From: Microbacterium saccharophilum
GTDB taxonomy: Bacteria; Actinomycetota; Actinomycetes; Actinomycetales; Microbacteriaceae
Reading direction: 5' to 3'
Length of the DNA: 64,000 nucleotides
NCBI RefSeq assembly: GCF_007992455.1
Contig: NZ_BKAH01000008.1
Coordinates: 60,461 to 124,460, forward strand
How positions within the stretch are numbered: the stretch's first letter is position 1; the number at the start of each line of letters is the position of its first letter. Made by a program: the position numbers and the translations under genes. Positions 1-9,329 of the stretch are shown here, piece after piece. The notes under the pieces were generated by a model, which was given only the letters and a program-made list of their open reading frames with translations, was not told the DNA's origin and did no database searches.

Positions 1-2
1 CC

Positions 3-1367
3 GTCCGCGACGCCGCGCTCTCCGCCGTGCCCGCCGCCCTCGCAGATCTGGGCACGCTCGTGCGCATCCCGTCGATCGCGTTCCCCGGGTTCGACCGGGC
101 CGAGGTGCAGCGCAGCGCGGAGGCCGTGAAGGGGCTGCTCGACGGACTCGGCATCTTCGACGCCGTCCAGATCAAGACGGCGACGATCCCCGCGACCGGG
201 AACCCCGGCATGCCGGCGGTCCTCGCCACGCGCGCCGCGCGGGGCGGCAAGCCCACGATCCTCCTGTACGCCCACCACGACGTGCAGCCCGTCGGCGACG
301 AGGCGCTGTGGGAGACGCCGCCGTTCGAGCCGACCGTCCGCGACGGCCGCCTCTACGGGCGCGGCTCGGCCGACGACAAGGCGGGCGTGATGGCGCACGT
401 CGGCGCCCTCCGCGCCCTCGTCGAGGCCCTCGGCGCCGACTTCGACCTCGGCGTGAACCTCTTCATCGAGGGGGAGGAGGAGGCCGGCTCCGCGTCCTTC
501 GCGCAGTTCCTCCGCGACAATGCCGAGGCGCTCCGCGCCGATGTGATCGTCGTGGCCGATTCCGGCAACTGGGATGCCGTCACTCCGGCCCTCACCGTCT
601 CGCTGCGCGGCAACGCGCGATTCACGCTGACCGTGCGGACGCTGGACCACGCCTCCCACTCCGGAATGTTCGGGGGAGCGGTCCCGGACGCCATGATGGC
701 GACCGTCAAGCTCCTGGCGACCCTGTGGGACGACGACGGCGCCGTCGCGGTGGAGGGGCTCACCGAGCGCGACGCGGAGACCCCCGACTACACCGAGGAG
801 ACGCTGCGCAGCGAGGCGGGCCTGCCCGAGGGCGTGAGTCCTGTCGGGCGCGGCACCATCCTGAGCCGCATCTGGAACAAGCCGTCCATCACGGTGACCG
901 GCATCGACGCCCCTTCGGTCCGCAACGCCTCGAACACCCTCAGCCCCGAGATCTCCGTCGTCATCAGCGCGCGGATCGCGCCGGGACAGAGCGCGAAGGA
1001 CGCCTACGCCGCCCTGGAGGCCCATCTGCGGGCACATGCGCCGTTCGGGGCCGCGCTGGAGTTCACCGACGTCGACCTCGGCGACGCCTTCCTCGTCGAC
1101 ACGAGCGGCGCCGCCGTCGCGCAGGCGCGGGACGCGCTGGCGGAGGGCTACGGCGTCGATCCCGTCGACATCGGGGTTGGCGGCTCCATCCCGTTCATCG
1201 CCGACCTCGTCCGCGAGTTCCCCGCCGCGCAGATCCTCGTGACGGGTGTCGAAGACCCGCACGCCCGGGCGCACAGCCCGAACGAGTCGCTGCACCTGGA
1301 CACGTTCCGCCGTGCGCTCGTGTCCGAGGCCCTGCTGCTGGAGAGCCTCGACGCGTCGACGCTCTGA
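3..1367 (+). CDS. M20 family dipeptidase, 5'-truncated by the window edge
   Basis: Zinc-dependent peptidase or deacylase of the M20/ArgE/CPG2 superfamily, probably a cytosolic dipeptidase. The frame is open to the first base, so the true start lies outside the window; the GTG at 27 is internal to a typical family N-terminus (VRIPSIAF). Metal-site motifs are present: AHHDVQPVG (His near residue 84 counted from the GTG), GRGSADDKAG, the catalytic EGEEEAGS, VVADSGNW, and the C-terminal His in DPHARAHSPNE. The lid/dimerisation domain lies between about residues 200 and 320. Substrate cannot be told from sequence. The gene ends about 45 nt before the -10 of erpA. Confidence 0.92.
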   Translation, partial: VRDAALSAVPAALADLGTLVRIPSIAFPGFDRAEVQRSAEAVKGLLDGLGIFDAVQIKTATIPATGNPGMPAVLATRAARGGKPTILLYAHHDVQPVGDEALWETPPFEPTVRDGRLYGRGSADDKAGVMAHVGALRALVEALGADFDLGVNLFIEGEEEAGSASFAQFLRDNAEALRADVIVVADSGNWDAVTPALTVSLRGNARFTLTVRTLDHASHSGMFGGAVPDAMMATVKLLATLWDDDGAVAVEGLTERDAETPDYTEETLRSEAGLPEGVSPVGRGTILSRIWNKPSITVTGIDAPSVRNASNTLSPEISVVISARIAPGQSAKDAYAALEAHLRAHAPFGAALEFTDVDLGDAFLVDTSGAAVAQARDALAEGYGVDPVDIGVGGSIPFIADLVREFPAAQILVTGVEDPHARAHSPNESLHLDTFRRALVSEALLLESLDASTL

Positions 1368-1411
1368 CGCGCGCCGTCGCCCAGCGCGGGCCCGGGCGCG
1401 TGCGGGCGGCG

Positions 1412-1417
1412 TAGAAT
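1412..1417 (+). promoter_or_regulatory. putative -10 of erpA (TAGAAT)
   Basis: A TAGAAT hexamer in the 95-nt gap upstream of erpA, in a GC-rich background with no other -10 candidate. No good -35 is visible. The predicted 5' leader is about 45 nt. Confidence 0.45.
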
Positions 1418-1462
1418 CATGGCATCCAGCCGTCTGACAACGGCCCGAAACCTGGGAGCGCC

Positions 1463-1828
1463 ATGACCGACATCGCCACGACCCCCGTCGAGACCACGCC
1501 GGCACACGGTGTCGGCCTCACCGCCGCCGCCGCCGCGAAGGTGAAGAGCCTGCTCGAGCAGGAGAACCGCGACGACCTGCGACTGCGCGTCGCCGTGCAG
1601 CCGGGTGGATGCTCGGGCCTGATCTACCAGCTCTACTTCGATGAGCGGTACCTCGACGGCGACGCCACGGTCGACTTCGACGGCGTCGAGGTCATCGTCG
1701 ACGACATGTCCGTCCCGTACCTCGACGGCGCGTCGATCGACTTCAAGGACACGATCTCGGAGCAGGGTTTCACGATCGACAACCCCAACGCGGCGGGCAG
1801 CTGCGCCTGCGGCGACAGCTTCCACTGA
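1463..1828 (+). CDS. erpA: iron-sulfur cluster insertion protein ErpA (HesB/IscA family)
   Basis: A-type Fe-S carrier of 121 aa that passes clusters to apo-proteins. The three conserved cysteines are in place: Cys50 in GGCSGL, and Cys114 and Cys116 in the C-terminal GSCACGDSF. ATG 1463 follows GGGAG. It lies just upstream of ctaC and in the same window as the SUF operon, the Rieske protein QcrA and UvrC, so clients are nearby. Length and motifs are normal for the family. Confidence 0.95.
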   Translation: MTDIATTPVETTPAHGVGLTAAAAAKVKSLLEQENRDDLRLRVAVQPGGCSGLIYQLYFDERYLDGDATVDFDGVEVIVDDMSVPYLDGASIDFKDTISEQGFTIDNPNAAGSCACGDSFH

Positions 1829-1902
1829 TCGCGCCGGAAAAACCGCGTCGGGCGACCCCCGACATCCTGGACGGTTGGCCTGGATCGGGTGAGAGGTTGC
1901 CC

Positions 1903-1908
1903 TAGACT
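1903..1908 (+). promoter_or_regulatory. putative -10 of the ctaC-ctaD-ctaF operon (TAGACT)
   Basis: TAGACT 37 nt upstream of the ctaC GTG. The same hexamer occurs at the same kind of position before uvrA, ctaB and sufB. The -35 is weak. Confidence 0.45.
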
Positions 1909-1945
1909 GGCATCGATCGACCTTCATGACCCCGAAAGGTGAACC

Positions 1946-2836
1946 GTGCGCGCCAAACGCCGACTCCGCTGGGCCGTCATCCCGATGGGGGTTGCCTCCG
2001 CCATCGCGCTTGCAGGCTGCACCCCGTCCGAGCTGAACGGCTACCTCCCCGGCTTCCAGGAGGACGGCTCTCAGGCCACCAACCACACGGCCATGGTGTC
2101 GGGGCTGTGGGTGAACTCGTGGATCGTGCTGCTCGCCGTCGGCGTGATCACGTGGGCGCTCATGGGGTTCGCGGCCATCGCCTATCGCCGCCGGAAGGGC
2201 CAGTCGGGCCTTCCCGTGCAGATGCGGTACAACATGCCGATCGAGATCTTCTACACGGTCGTCCCGCTCATCCTCGTGCTCGGCTTCTTCGCCTTCACCG
2301 CGCGCGACCAGGCGGTCCTCGAGACCCAGTACGACGACCCGGATGTCTGCATCACGGCGATCGGCAAGCAGTGGGCCTGGGACTTCCAGTACACGGAGAG
2401 CGACTGCGAAGAGGCCGACGACGCGGTCTGGACGATGGGTGTCCAGGCGCAGACCGACGCGCAGGGCAACGTCACGACCGATCTGCCGACCCTGGTCCTT
2501 CCGGTCGACAAGGAAGTCAAGATCAAGCTCCAGTCGCGCGACGTCATCCACTCCTTCTGGATCATCGACTTCCTCTACAAGAAGGACATGTACATCGGGC
2601 GGGACAACTACTGGTCCTTCACGCCCACGCGCGAGGGTGAGTACGCGGGCAAGTGCGCCGAGCTGTGCGGCCAGTACCACTCGATGATGCTGTTCAACGT
2701 CAACGTCGTCTCCGACGCCGAATACCAGGACTACCTGGAGTCGCTGCGCGACGCCGGCCAGACCGGTGACATCAACGACGCCTACGACCGGCTGCAGAAC
2801 CTGCCCGGCACCGGCGCATCCGAGGGAGAGAACTGA
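1946..2836 (+). CDS. ctaC: cytochrome c oxidase subunit II (lipoprotein)
   Basis: Subunit II of the aa3 oxidase; it takes electrons from the QcrC di-haem domain through the binuclear CuA site. GTG 1946 is preceded by GAAAGGT. The N-terminus is a lipoprotein signal with lipobox LAGC (Cys25). Two membrane helices follow (about residues 50-75 and 95-120). CuA ligands are Cys237, Glu239, Cys241, His245 and Met248 in the [12 protein letters not shown] stretch, with the upstream His in VIHSFWI. The stop overlaps the start of ctaD by one base. As in other actinobacteria the aromatic-rich loop has an insertion relative to proteobacterial subunit II. Confidence 0.97.
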   Translation: MRAKRRLRWAVIPMGVASAIALAGCTPSELNGYLPGFQEDGSQATNHTAMVSGLWVNSWIVLLAVGVITWALMGFAAIAYRRRKGQSGLPVQMRYNMPIEIFYTVVPLILVLGFFAFTARDQAVLETQYDDPDVCITAIGKQWAWDFQYTESDCEEADDAVWTMGVQAQTDAQGNVTTDLPTLVLPVDKEVKIKLQSRDVIHSFWIIDFLYKKDMYIGRDNYWSFTPTREGEYAGKCAELCGQYHSMMLFNVNVVSDAEYQDYLESLRDAGQTGDINDAYDRLQNLPGTGASEGEN

Positions 2837-4599
2837 TGGCTACCACGGTTCCGCTGCAAGCCGACACCCAGAGCCGCCCGACGACCCTGCCCCCGCGGCA
2901 GGCCGCACTGCTCAGCGCGTCCCGCGTTGACCAGAAGGGCAACCTGATCGTCAAGTGGATCACCTCCACCGACCACAAGACGATCGGGTACATGTACCTC
3001 ATCGCGTCGGTGCTGTTCTTCCTCCTCGGCGGCGTGATGGCGCTCATCATCCGGGCGGAGCTCTTCGAGCCGGGCATGCAGATCGTCCCGACGAAGGAGC
3101 AGTACAACCAGCTCTTCACGATGCACGGCACGATCATGCTGCTGATGTTCGCGACGCCGCTGTTCGCGGGCTTCGCGAACGCCATCCTGCCGCTGCAGAT
3201 CGGCGCCCCCGACGTCGCGTTCCCGCGCCTGAACGCCTTCGCCTTCTGGCTGTTCCTGTTCGGCTCGCTCATCGCGGTCGCCGGCTTCCTCACCCCGCAG
3301 GGTGCGGCCTCGTTCGGCTGGTTCGCGTATCAGCCGCTCGCGAATGCGACGTTCTCACCAGGCGCGGGTGGAAACCTCTGGATGCTGGGTCTCGGCATGA
3401 GCGGTTTCGGCACGATCCTCGGCGCCGTGAACTTCATCACGACGATCATCACGATGCGCGCGCCCGGCATGACGATGTGGCGCCTGCCGATCTTCTCCTG
3501 GAACACGCTCATCACGAGCATCCTCATCCTCATGGCGTTCCCGGTGCTGGCCGCCGCGATCCTCGCCGCCGCCGCCGACCGCGTGCTCGGTGCGCACATC
3601 TACGACCCCGCCAACGGCGGTGTCCTGCTGTGGCAGCACCTGTTCTGGTTCTTCGGGCACCCCGAGGTGTACATCATCGCGCTGCCGTTCTTCGGCATCG
3701 TGTCGGAGATCTTCCCGGTGTTCAGCCGGAAGCCGATCTTCGGCTACAAGACCCTCATCTACGCGACCATCGCGATCGCCGCCCTGTCGGTGTCGGTGTG
3801 GGCGCACCACATGTACGTCACCGGCGCCGTGCTGCTGCCGTTCTTCGCGCTCATGACGATGCTCATCGCGGTGCCGACGGGTGCGAAGATCTTCAACTGG
3901 ATCGGCACGCTGTGGCGAGGCTCCGTGACGTTCGAGACGCCCATGGTCTTCGCGCTCGGCTTCCTCGTGTCCTTCGTCTTCGGTGGTCTCACCGGCGTCA
4001 TCCTCGCTTCGCCGCCGCTGGACTTCCACCTGTCCGACTCGTACTTCGTCGTCGCGCACTTCCACTACGTCGTCTTCGGCACGGTCGTGTTCGCGATGTT
4101 CGCCGGCTTCTACTTCTGGTGGCCCAAGTGGACCGGTCGGATGCTCAACGAGCGTCTCGGCTACGTGCACTTCTGGATGCTGTTCATCGGCTTCCACATG
4201 ACCTTCCTCATCCAGCACTGGCTGGGCGTGGACGGCATGGTCCGCCGCTACGCGGACTACTCCGAGGCTGACGGGTGGACGTGGGGCAACCAGGTCTCCA
4301 CTGTGGGCGCCATGCTGCTCGGCGCCTCGATGATCCCGTTCCTGTTCAACGTGTGGCTGACCGCCCGCAAGGCGCCGCGGGTCACCGTGAACGACCCGTG
4401 GGGCTACGGCGGATCGCTCGAATGGGCGACCTCCTGCCCGCCGCCGCGCCACAACTTCACGTCGATCCCGCGGATCCGCAGCGAGCGTCCCGCGTTCGAC
4501 CTGAACCACCCCGAGGCCGGCATCCCGGTCGGCGTGGGTCCCGCCAAGGACGCCCCGGATGCACCGGTCGTCGACACCGCCGAGGGAGAGGTCAAGTAA
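2836..4599 (+). CDS. ctaD: cytochrome c oxidase subunit I
   Basis: Catalytic haem-copper subunit of the aa3 oxidase, 587 aa, with 12 expected membrane helices. Ligands and active-site residues are intact: MHGTIMLLM (haem a His), GHPEVY (CuB His275 and the cross-linked Tyr), WAHHMY (His324-His325, CuB) and AHFHYV (His408 for haem a3, His410 for haem a). The C-terminal tail of about 60 aa is soluble. The ATG overlaps the ctaC stop and ctaF starts directly after the TAA, so the three genes form one translationally coupled operon. Confidence 0.98.
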   Translation: MATTVPLQADTQSRPTTLPPRQAALLSASRVDQKGNLIVKWITSTDHKTIGYMYLIASVLFFLLGGVMALIIRAELFEPGMQIVPTKEQYNQLFTMHGTIMLLMFATPLFAGFANAILPLQIGAPDVAFPRLNAFAFWLFLFGSLIAVAGFLTPQGAASFGWFAYQPLANATFSPGAGGNLWMLGLGMSGFGTILGAVNFITTIITMRAPGMTMWRLPIFSWNTLITSILILMAFPVLAAAILAAAADRVLGAHIYDPANGGVLLWQHLFWFFGHPEVYIIALPFFGIVSEIFPVFSRKPIFGYKTLIYATIAIAALSVSVWAHHMYVTGAVLLPFFALMTMLIAVPTGAKIFNWIGTLWRGSVTFETPMVFALGFLVSFVFGGLTGVILASPPLDFHLSDSYFVVAHFHYVVFGTVVFAMFAGFYFWWPKWTGRMLNERLGYVHFWMLFIGFHMTFLIQHWLGVDGMVRRYADYSEADGWTWGNQVSTVGAMLLGASMIPFLFNVWLTARKAPRVTVNDPWGYGGSLEWATSCPPPRHNFTSIPRIRSERPAFDLNHPEAGIPVGVGPAKDAPDAPVVDTAEGEVK

Positions 4600-5034
4600 G
4601 TGAAGACCAACGTCAACCTCTGGTGGCTGCTGACCGGGTTCTTCCTCCTCGTCGCGGTCGTCTACACGGGGTGGAACATCCTCGCGCACCCCGACCTGCC
4701 GTGGCCCAACGCCATCGAGTGGGTCGGCACCGTCGCCCTGCTGTTCACCGCCTTCATGTCGATCCTCATCGGGTTCTACGTCAACCGCGTGCACCGCGCG
4801 CAGGGCGGCGAGCTGCCCGAGGACGTCCTGACGGCGGACATCGACGACGGCGACCCGGAGATGGGCGAGTTCAGCCCCTGGTCGTGGTGGCCCATCGTGC
4901 TCGCCTCCTCCGCCGCGTTCGGCATGATCGGTCTCTCGGTCGGAACGTGGCTGATGCCGATCAGCATCGCGATCTTCACGGTCGCGATCGTCGGCTGGGT
5001 GTTCGAGTACTACCGCGGGTACTTCGCACGCTGA
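4600..5034 (+). CDS. ctaF: actinobacterial cytochrome c oxidase subunit IV
   Basis: Small 144-aa integral membrane subunit specific to actinobacterial aa3 oxidases and part of the bc1-aa3 supercomplex. Four hydrophobic segments arranged as two hairpins are visible, separated by an acidic loop (LPEDVLTADIDDGDPE). GTG 4600 sits immediately after the ctaD stop. Its TGA stop (5032-5034) overlaps the proposed CTG start of the PP2C gene. Confidence 0.94.
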   Translation: MKTNVNLWWLLTGFFLLVAVVYTGWNILAHPDLPWPNAIEWVGTVALLFTAFMSILIGFYVNRVHRAQGGELPEDVLTADIDDGDPEMGEFSPWSWWPIVLASSAAFGMIGLSVGTWLMPISIAIFTVAIVGWVFEYYRGYFAR

Positions 5035-5843
5035 GTCCGTCGCTCTACCGCCTGCGGGCCGGTGTCTCCTCGGACGTCGGCTCGTACCGCGAGGTCAACC
5101 AGGACGCGGCGTTCGCCGCGCCCTGGGCGGCCGCCGTCGCGGACGGCGTCGGCGGGGGACCGGCGGGCGACCTGGCCTCCGCGGCGCTCGTGCACCGCCT
5201 GGCGGCCGGGAGCCCCCGCTGCGCGGACGCCACCGAACTCGCCGGCCGCATCCGCGCCGCGAACTGGGACCTCGGCGCGCACGTACGCCGCGACCCCGCG
5301 CTCGCGGGCATGGCGACGACCTGCACGGGCCTGTGGCTCGCGGCCGGCGGCGCCCTGCTTCTCGCCCACACGGGTGACTCCCGCGCCTACCTCCTCCGGG
5401 GCGGCGCGCTCACGCGCCAGACGCGCGACGACTCCTTCGTGCAGGCGCTCATCGACCAGGGGCTCGTGCGTGCCGAGGACGCCTGGTCGCACCCGCGCCG
5501 CAACATCATCACGGCGTCGCTGAGCGGCGACGAGCGGGACGTCATCCGGGTGGAGACGCGCGACGCGCTCCTCGGGGACCGCTGGCTGCTCTGCAGCGAC
5601 GGGGTCACGGACTACGTGCCCGAGCCGGACGTCGCGGCGATCCTCGCGACCACCCCCGACCCCTCCGAGGCGGCCGCGCTCATCGTGGCGCTCGCGCTCG
5701 ACGCGGCCTCCCGCGACAACGTCACGGCGGTCGTGTGCGACATCGTGGACGGCGCCCCGGATCTCGCGGCGGTGCCGCGCCTGGCGGGCGCCGCGGCAGC
5801 CCGATTCGGCGAGGTCGTCGAAGAGGGCCTCGCGACCGCCTGA
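5031..5843 (+). CDS. PP2C-family serine/threonine phosphatase (probable CTG start)
   Basis: Metal-dependent protein phosphatase domain of about 270 aa filling the whole product: N-terminal SDVGSYREVNQDA, metal-binding VADGVGGGP, central LLLAHTGDSRAYLL, then LLCSDGVTDY and the terminal SRDNVTAVV. It likely removes phosphate from Ser/Thr kinase targets; no kinase is in the window. The start is the problem. Between ctaF and the first motif there is no in-frame ATG, GTG or TTG. CTG 5031 makes a CTGA overlap with the ctaF stop and gives an N-terminus of normal length. Alternatives are GTG 4947, with an 88-nt overlap and a nonsense leader, or a GTG near 5190 that would remove the first motif. Confidence 0.85.
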   Translation: MSPSLYRLRAGVSSDVGSYREVNQDAAFAAPWAAAVADGVGGGPAGDLASAALVHRLAAGSPRCADATELAGRIRAANWDLGAHVRRDPALAGMATTCTGLWLAAGGALLLAHTGDSRAYLLRGGALTRQTRDDSFVQALIDQGLVRAEDAWSHPRRNIITASLSGDERDVIRVETRDALLGDRWLLCSDGVTDYVPEPDVAAILATTPDPSEAAALIVALALDAASRDNVTAVVCDIVDGAPDLAAVPRLAGAAAARFGEVVEEGLATA

Positions 5844-5886
5844 GCGCCGTCCAGGCGGCGGTTCAGGCCACGGTGCGGGCCGCGGT

Positions 5887-6312
5887 TCAGGTGACCGGGC
5901 CCACGCGCTCCCGGACGACCATCACGAGCGGGTCGAACGTGCGGGGGAGCGGGCCGTCCGCGTTCTCGATGGGCTGTCCCTCGCGCGCCCAGTACTCGAA
6001 GCCGCCGATCATCTCGCGGACGCGGTAGCCGAGCTTCGCGAACTCGAGGGCGCCCTTCGTGCCGGCGTTGCACCCCGGACTCCAGCAGTACACGACGACC
6101 TCGAGACCGGGGTCGATCTCGGCCGGCGCACGCTCGGCGATCTCGCGGTAGGGCATGTGGATCGCGCCGCGGATGCGGCCCTGATCCCAGGCATCCTGAC
6201 CGCGCACGTCCACCAGGGCGAACCGCTCGCCGGCCTTCTGGGCGGCGTACACGTCGGAGGCATCCGTCTCGAGCTGGAGCTTGGCGGAGAAGTAGGCGAG
6301 CGCATCGGTCAT
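5887..6312 (-). CDS. rhodanese-like domain protein
   Basis: Single-domain rhodanese of 141 aa (sulfurtransferase or sulfur carrier; the physiological acceptor is unknown). Visible motifs are VDVRGQDAWDQGRI (CH2A-like) and the active-site loop YCWSPGCNAGTKGA, with Cys near residue 90 as the likely persulfide site, followed by MIGGFEYW. The ATG at 6312 is chosen over an in-frame GTG 9 nt upstream because a GAGAG ribosome site precedes it. It lies downstream of qcrB on the same strand but behind a strong terminator, so it is probably transcribed separately or by read-through. Confidence 0.9.
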   Translation of the reverse strand: MTDALAYFSAKLQLETDASDVYAAQKAGERFALVDVRGQDAWDQGRIRGAIHMPYREIAERAPAEIDPGLEVVVYCWSPGCNAGTKGALEFAKLGYRVREMIGGFEYWAREGQPIENADGPLPRTFDPLVMVVRERVGPVT

Positions 6313-6334
6313 GGCTCTCACGCTAGGCGAACGC

Positions 6335-6378
6335 GAAAGCGGCGAGGACGACCGTGACGGTCAGTCCTCGCCGCTTTC
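6335..6378 (-). terminator. intrinsic terminator of the ctaE-qcrCAB operon
   Basis: A perfect 15-bp stem (6335-6349 with 6364-6378), whose loop contains a further GACC/GGTC pairing, lies 12 nt downstream of the qcrB stop. On the minus strand the stem opens with GAAAGC and has no long U tract, usual in high-GC actinobacteria. Confidence 0.8.
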
Positions 6379-6390
6379 CTGCCGATGCGG

Positions 6391-8208
6391 TCAGTCGCCC
6401 TTCGTGGGCTTCTTCGTGGTCGGGTCGTCCGAGACGATGATGTTCGACGGACGGTTCGCCGTCTCGGTGTTGTGGCCGTCGTCGATCGGGTGCAGCGGCG
6501 CGTCGGGGACTCCGGCACGCTCGTGCGCACCCTGCAGCTCGAGCGCCTCTTCGTCGGCGATGTGGTCGAGCGAGTGGTGCTGGTGGGCCAGCGCCGCCTC
6601 GATCTCGCCCTGCGACAGCGGGGTGAGGCGGTCCTCGAAGAACCATCGCGACAGGCTCGCCCGCAGGTTCTCGTGCCAGGGGATGCGTCCCTTGTCGTTG
6701 GGGCGCACCACGAGGGGAGCCATCGTCTCGTTCTCGACGAGCTTGACGCGCTCGTACTCGTCGACGGGCTGGTGCACCTCGATGTACTCGCCGCCGGGGA
6801 GGCGGACGATGCGACCGGACTCGTAGCCGTGCAGGGCGATCTCGCGATCCTTCTTCTGCAGCGCGAGGCACATGCGCTTCGTGACGAAGTAGGCGATGAC
6901 GGGGCCGACGATCAGGAGCGCCTGCAGCGTGTGGATGACGCCTTCCATCGTGAGGTGGAAGTGCGTGGCGATGATGTCCGAGGACGCCGCCGCCCACAGG
7001 ACCGCGTAGAACGTGACGCCGGCGGCACCGATGGCGGTGCGGGTCGCCGCGTTGCGCGGGCGCTGGGCGATGTGGTGCTCGCGCTTGTCGCCCGTGATCC
7101 ACGCCTCCAGGAAGGGGTAGATCAGGACGGCCACGATGAACAGGCCGATGACCGCGAGCGGCACCAGGATGCCGAACGACCAGGTGCGGTCGAGGAACAC
7201 GATGTCCCAGTTCGACGGGGCGAGACGCAGGCCGCCGTCGGCGAAGCCGATGTACCAGTCGGGCTGGGTGCCGGCCGATACGGGGGACGGGTCGTACGGA
7301 CCGTAGTTCCAGATCGGGTTGATCGTGAACAGCGAGGCGATCAGCACGATGACGCCGAACGTGATGAAGAGGAACCCGCCCATCTTCGTCATGTAGATGG
7401 GCATCATCGGGTAGCCCACGACGTTGCTGTTCGTGCGGCCGGGGCCGGCGAACTGCGTGTGCTTGTTGATGATCATCAGCATGAGGTGCACGACCAGCAG
7501 CGCGACGAGGATCGCCGGCAGCAGGAGGATGTGCAGCGTGTAGAGGCGGCCGACGATGAGCGAGCCGGGGAACTCGCCGCCGAAGAGCAGGAACGAGGTC
7601 CAGGTTCCGATCAGGGGGATGCCCTTGACCATGCCGTCGATGATGCGCAGGCCATTGCCGGAGAGCAGGTCGTCGGGGAGGGAGTATCCCGTGAAGCCTT
7701 CGGCCATCGCGAGGATGAACATGATGAAGCCGATGACCCAGTTCAGCTCGCGCGGCTTGCGGAACGCGCCCGTGAAGAAGATGCGCAGCATGTGCACGCC
7801 GATGCCGGCGACGAAGACGAGCGCGGCCCAGTGGTGGATCTGCCGGACCAGCAGTCCACCGCGGATGTCGAAGGAGATCCGCAGGGTCGATTCGAGCGCC
7901 GCGGACATCTCGACACCGCGGAGCGGGATGTACGCGCCGTTGTAGTGCGTCTCGGTCATGGAGGCCTGGAAGAAGAACGTCAGGAACGTACCCGAGAGCA
8001 GCACGACGACGAACGCCCACATGGCGATCTCACCCAGCATGAACGACCAGTGGTCGGGGAAGATCTTGCGGCCGAGCTCCTTGACGAAGCCCGAGATGCT
8101 CGTGCGCTCGTCGATGTAGTTCGCCGCACCCGCGACGAAGCGGCCGCCGAGCGGCTTCTCGTTCTGGGTCTTGTCAGTTCCTGTCTCAGTGACAGTCGCG
8201 GTGCTCAA
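6391..8208 (-). CDS. qcrB: cytochrome bc1 complex cytochrome b subunit
   Basis: Membrane cytochrome b of the menaquinol:cytochrome c oxidoreductase, 605 aa with the long cytosolic C-terminal extension typical of actinobacteria. The two bis-His haem pairs come from the IHHWAALVFVAGIGVHM and LHILLLPAILVALLVVHLM helices. The start is TTG at 8208-8206, forming a TTGA overlap with the qcrA stop; the in-frame extension upstream (to 8679) is qcrA read in another frame. The N-terminus then reads MSTATVTETG. Terminal gene of ctaE-qcrC-qcrA-qcrB. Confidence 0.95.
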   Translation of the reverse strand: MSTATVTETGTDKTQNEKPLGGRFVAGAANYIDERTSISGFVKELGRKIFPDHWSFMLGEIAMWAFVVVLLSGTFLTFFFQASMTETHYNGAYIPLRGVEMSAALESTLRISFDIRGGLLVRQIHHWAALVFVAGIGVHMLRIFFTGAFRKPRELNWVIGFIMFILAMAEGFTGYSLPDDLLSGNGLRIIDGMVKGIPLIGTWTSFLLFGGEFPGSLIVGRLYTLHILLLPAILVALLVVHLMLMIINKHTQFAGPGRTNSNVVGYPMMPIYMTKMGGFLFITFGVIVLIASLFTINPIWNYGPYDPSPVSAGTQPDWYIGFADGGLRLAPSNWDIVFLDRTWSFGILVPLAVIGLFIVAVLIYPFLEAWITGDKREHHIAQRPRNAATRTAIGAAGVTFYAVLWAAASSDIIATHFHLTMEGVIHTLQALLIVGPVIAYFVTKRMCLALQKKDREIALHGYESGRIVRLPGGEYIEVHQPVDEYERVKLVENETMAPLVVRPNDKGRIPWHENLRASLSRWFFEDRLTPLSQGEIEAALAHQHHSLDHIADEEALELQGAHERAGVPDAPLHPIDDGHNTETANRPSNIIVSDDPTTKKPTKGD

Positions 8209-9293
8209 TGGCGCTCCCAGAAGCTCGGGCCGACAGGTTCGGTGAAGTCGCTCTTCGCCACGAGGTAGCCCTCGGCGTCGACGGTGATCGGCAGCTGCGG
8301 CAGCGGCCGAGCGGCCGGGCCGAAGATGACGGCGGCGCTGCGCGACACGTCGAACTGCGACTGGTGGCAGGGGCACAGCAGGTGGTGAGTCTGCTGCTCG
8401 TAGAGGGCGACGGGGCAGCCGACGTGCGTGCACACCTTGGAGTAGGCGACGATGCCGTCGTAGGCCCAGTCGAGGTTGTTGTGCTCGGCCGGCAGGTCCT
8501 CCGGGAGGAGACGCATGAGGAGAACGATGGCCTTGGCCTTCTCCTCGAGGTAGCCCTCGCTGTGACCGAGCTCGGCGAGCGATTCCGGGATGACGTGCAC
8601 GGCGGAGCCGAGCGTGACGTCCGCGGCACGGATGGGCTCGCCGCTCGGGTCGTGCGCGAGGCGCTCGCCCTCCTTCCACATCGTCTGCTTGAGCAGCGCG
8701 ACCGGGTCACCGGCGAGGGCTCCCTCCTCGGTCGACTTGTCGCTGTGCGGCGCGAGGCCGCGGAAGAGGGTGATGCCGGGGAGGATCGACGCGGCGACGG
8801 CGGCGATGAGGGAACCCCGGATGGCGGTACGCCGGCCGAAGCCGGACTCCTCGTTCGCGTCACGGAACGCCTGCACGGCGCCCTCGCGCGTCGCGTCGCG
8901 CCCACGCGTCGCGTGCCGGGGCTCGATGAACTCCTTGTCGGACATGACGGCCTTCGACCAGTGGATCGCGCCGAGTCCGAGTGCCAGCAGGGCCAGGCCG
9001 ATGCCGAGGCCGATGAAGAGGTTGTTGTTGCGGATGTCGACGATGCGACCGCTCTCGATGGGGAACAGCATGTAGGCGGCGGTCGCCCAGATGCTGCCCG
9101 CGAGGGAGAGATAGAACAGGGTGTAGACCGTGCGAACCGCGCGGGTCATCGCCGCGGGGTCCTTGTCCGTCATCCGCGCCCGGTGCGGGGGCAGTCCGGG
9201 GTTCTGCACAGGGTCGGGAACCGCTACAGCGAGCCCGGGGGAGGGCTTCCATGAAGCCCTCTCGTGCTCGAGTGCGTCTTCCTCGTGTGCCAT
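8205..9293 (-). CDS. qcrA: cytochrome bc1 complex Rieske iron-sulfur subunit
   Basis: 362-aa Rieske protein with three N-terminal membrane helices (the actinobacterial form; proteobacterial ones have one). The 2Fe-2S site is complete: Cys288-Thr-His290 and Cys307-Pro-Cys309-His310, with Cys293 and Cys309 as the disulfide pair. A twin-arginine-like GRRTAIRGSL lies before the third helix, consistent with folding of the cluster domain before export. ATG 9293. The cluster is probably supplied by the SUF system encoded at 49931-53993. Confidence 0.96.
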   Translation of the reverse strand: MAHEEDALEHERASWKPSPGLAVAVPDPVQNPGLPPHRARMTDKDPAAMTRAVRTVYTLFYLSLAGSIWATAAYMLFPIESGRIVDIRNNNLFIGLGIGLALLALGLGAIHWSKAVMSDKEFIEPRHATRGRDATREGAVQAFRDANEESGFGRRTAIRGSLIAAVAASILPGITLFRGLAPHSDKSTEEGALAGDPVALLKQTMWKEGERLAHDPSGEPIRAADVTLGSAVHVIPESLAELGHSEGYLEEKAKAIVLLMRLLPEDLPAEHNNLDWAYDGIVAYSKVCTHVGCPVALYEQQTHHLLCPCHQSQFDVSRSAAVIFGPAARPLPQLPITVDAEGYLVAKSDFTEPVGPSFWERH

Positions 9294-9329
9294 GGTGCTC
9301 CTCGTCCGTTCCGTACAGTCAGTGATCGA

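Noticed and set aside
4947..5843. GTG 4947 as the PP2C start
   Set aside because: It would overlap ctaF by 88 nt, has no ribosome site, and adds about 28 residues unlike any PP2C N-terminus. Kept only as an alternative to CTG 5031.
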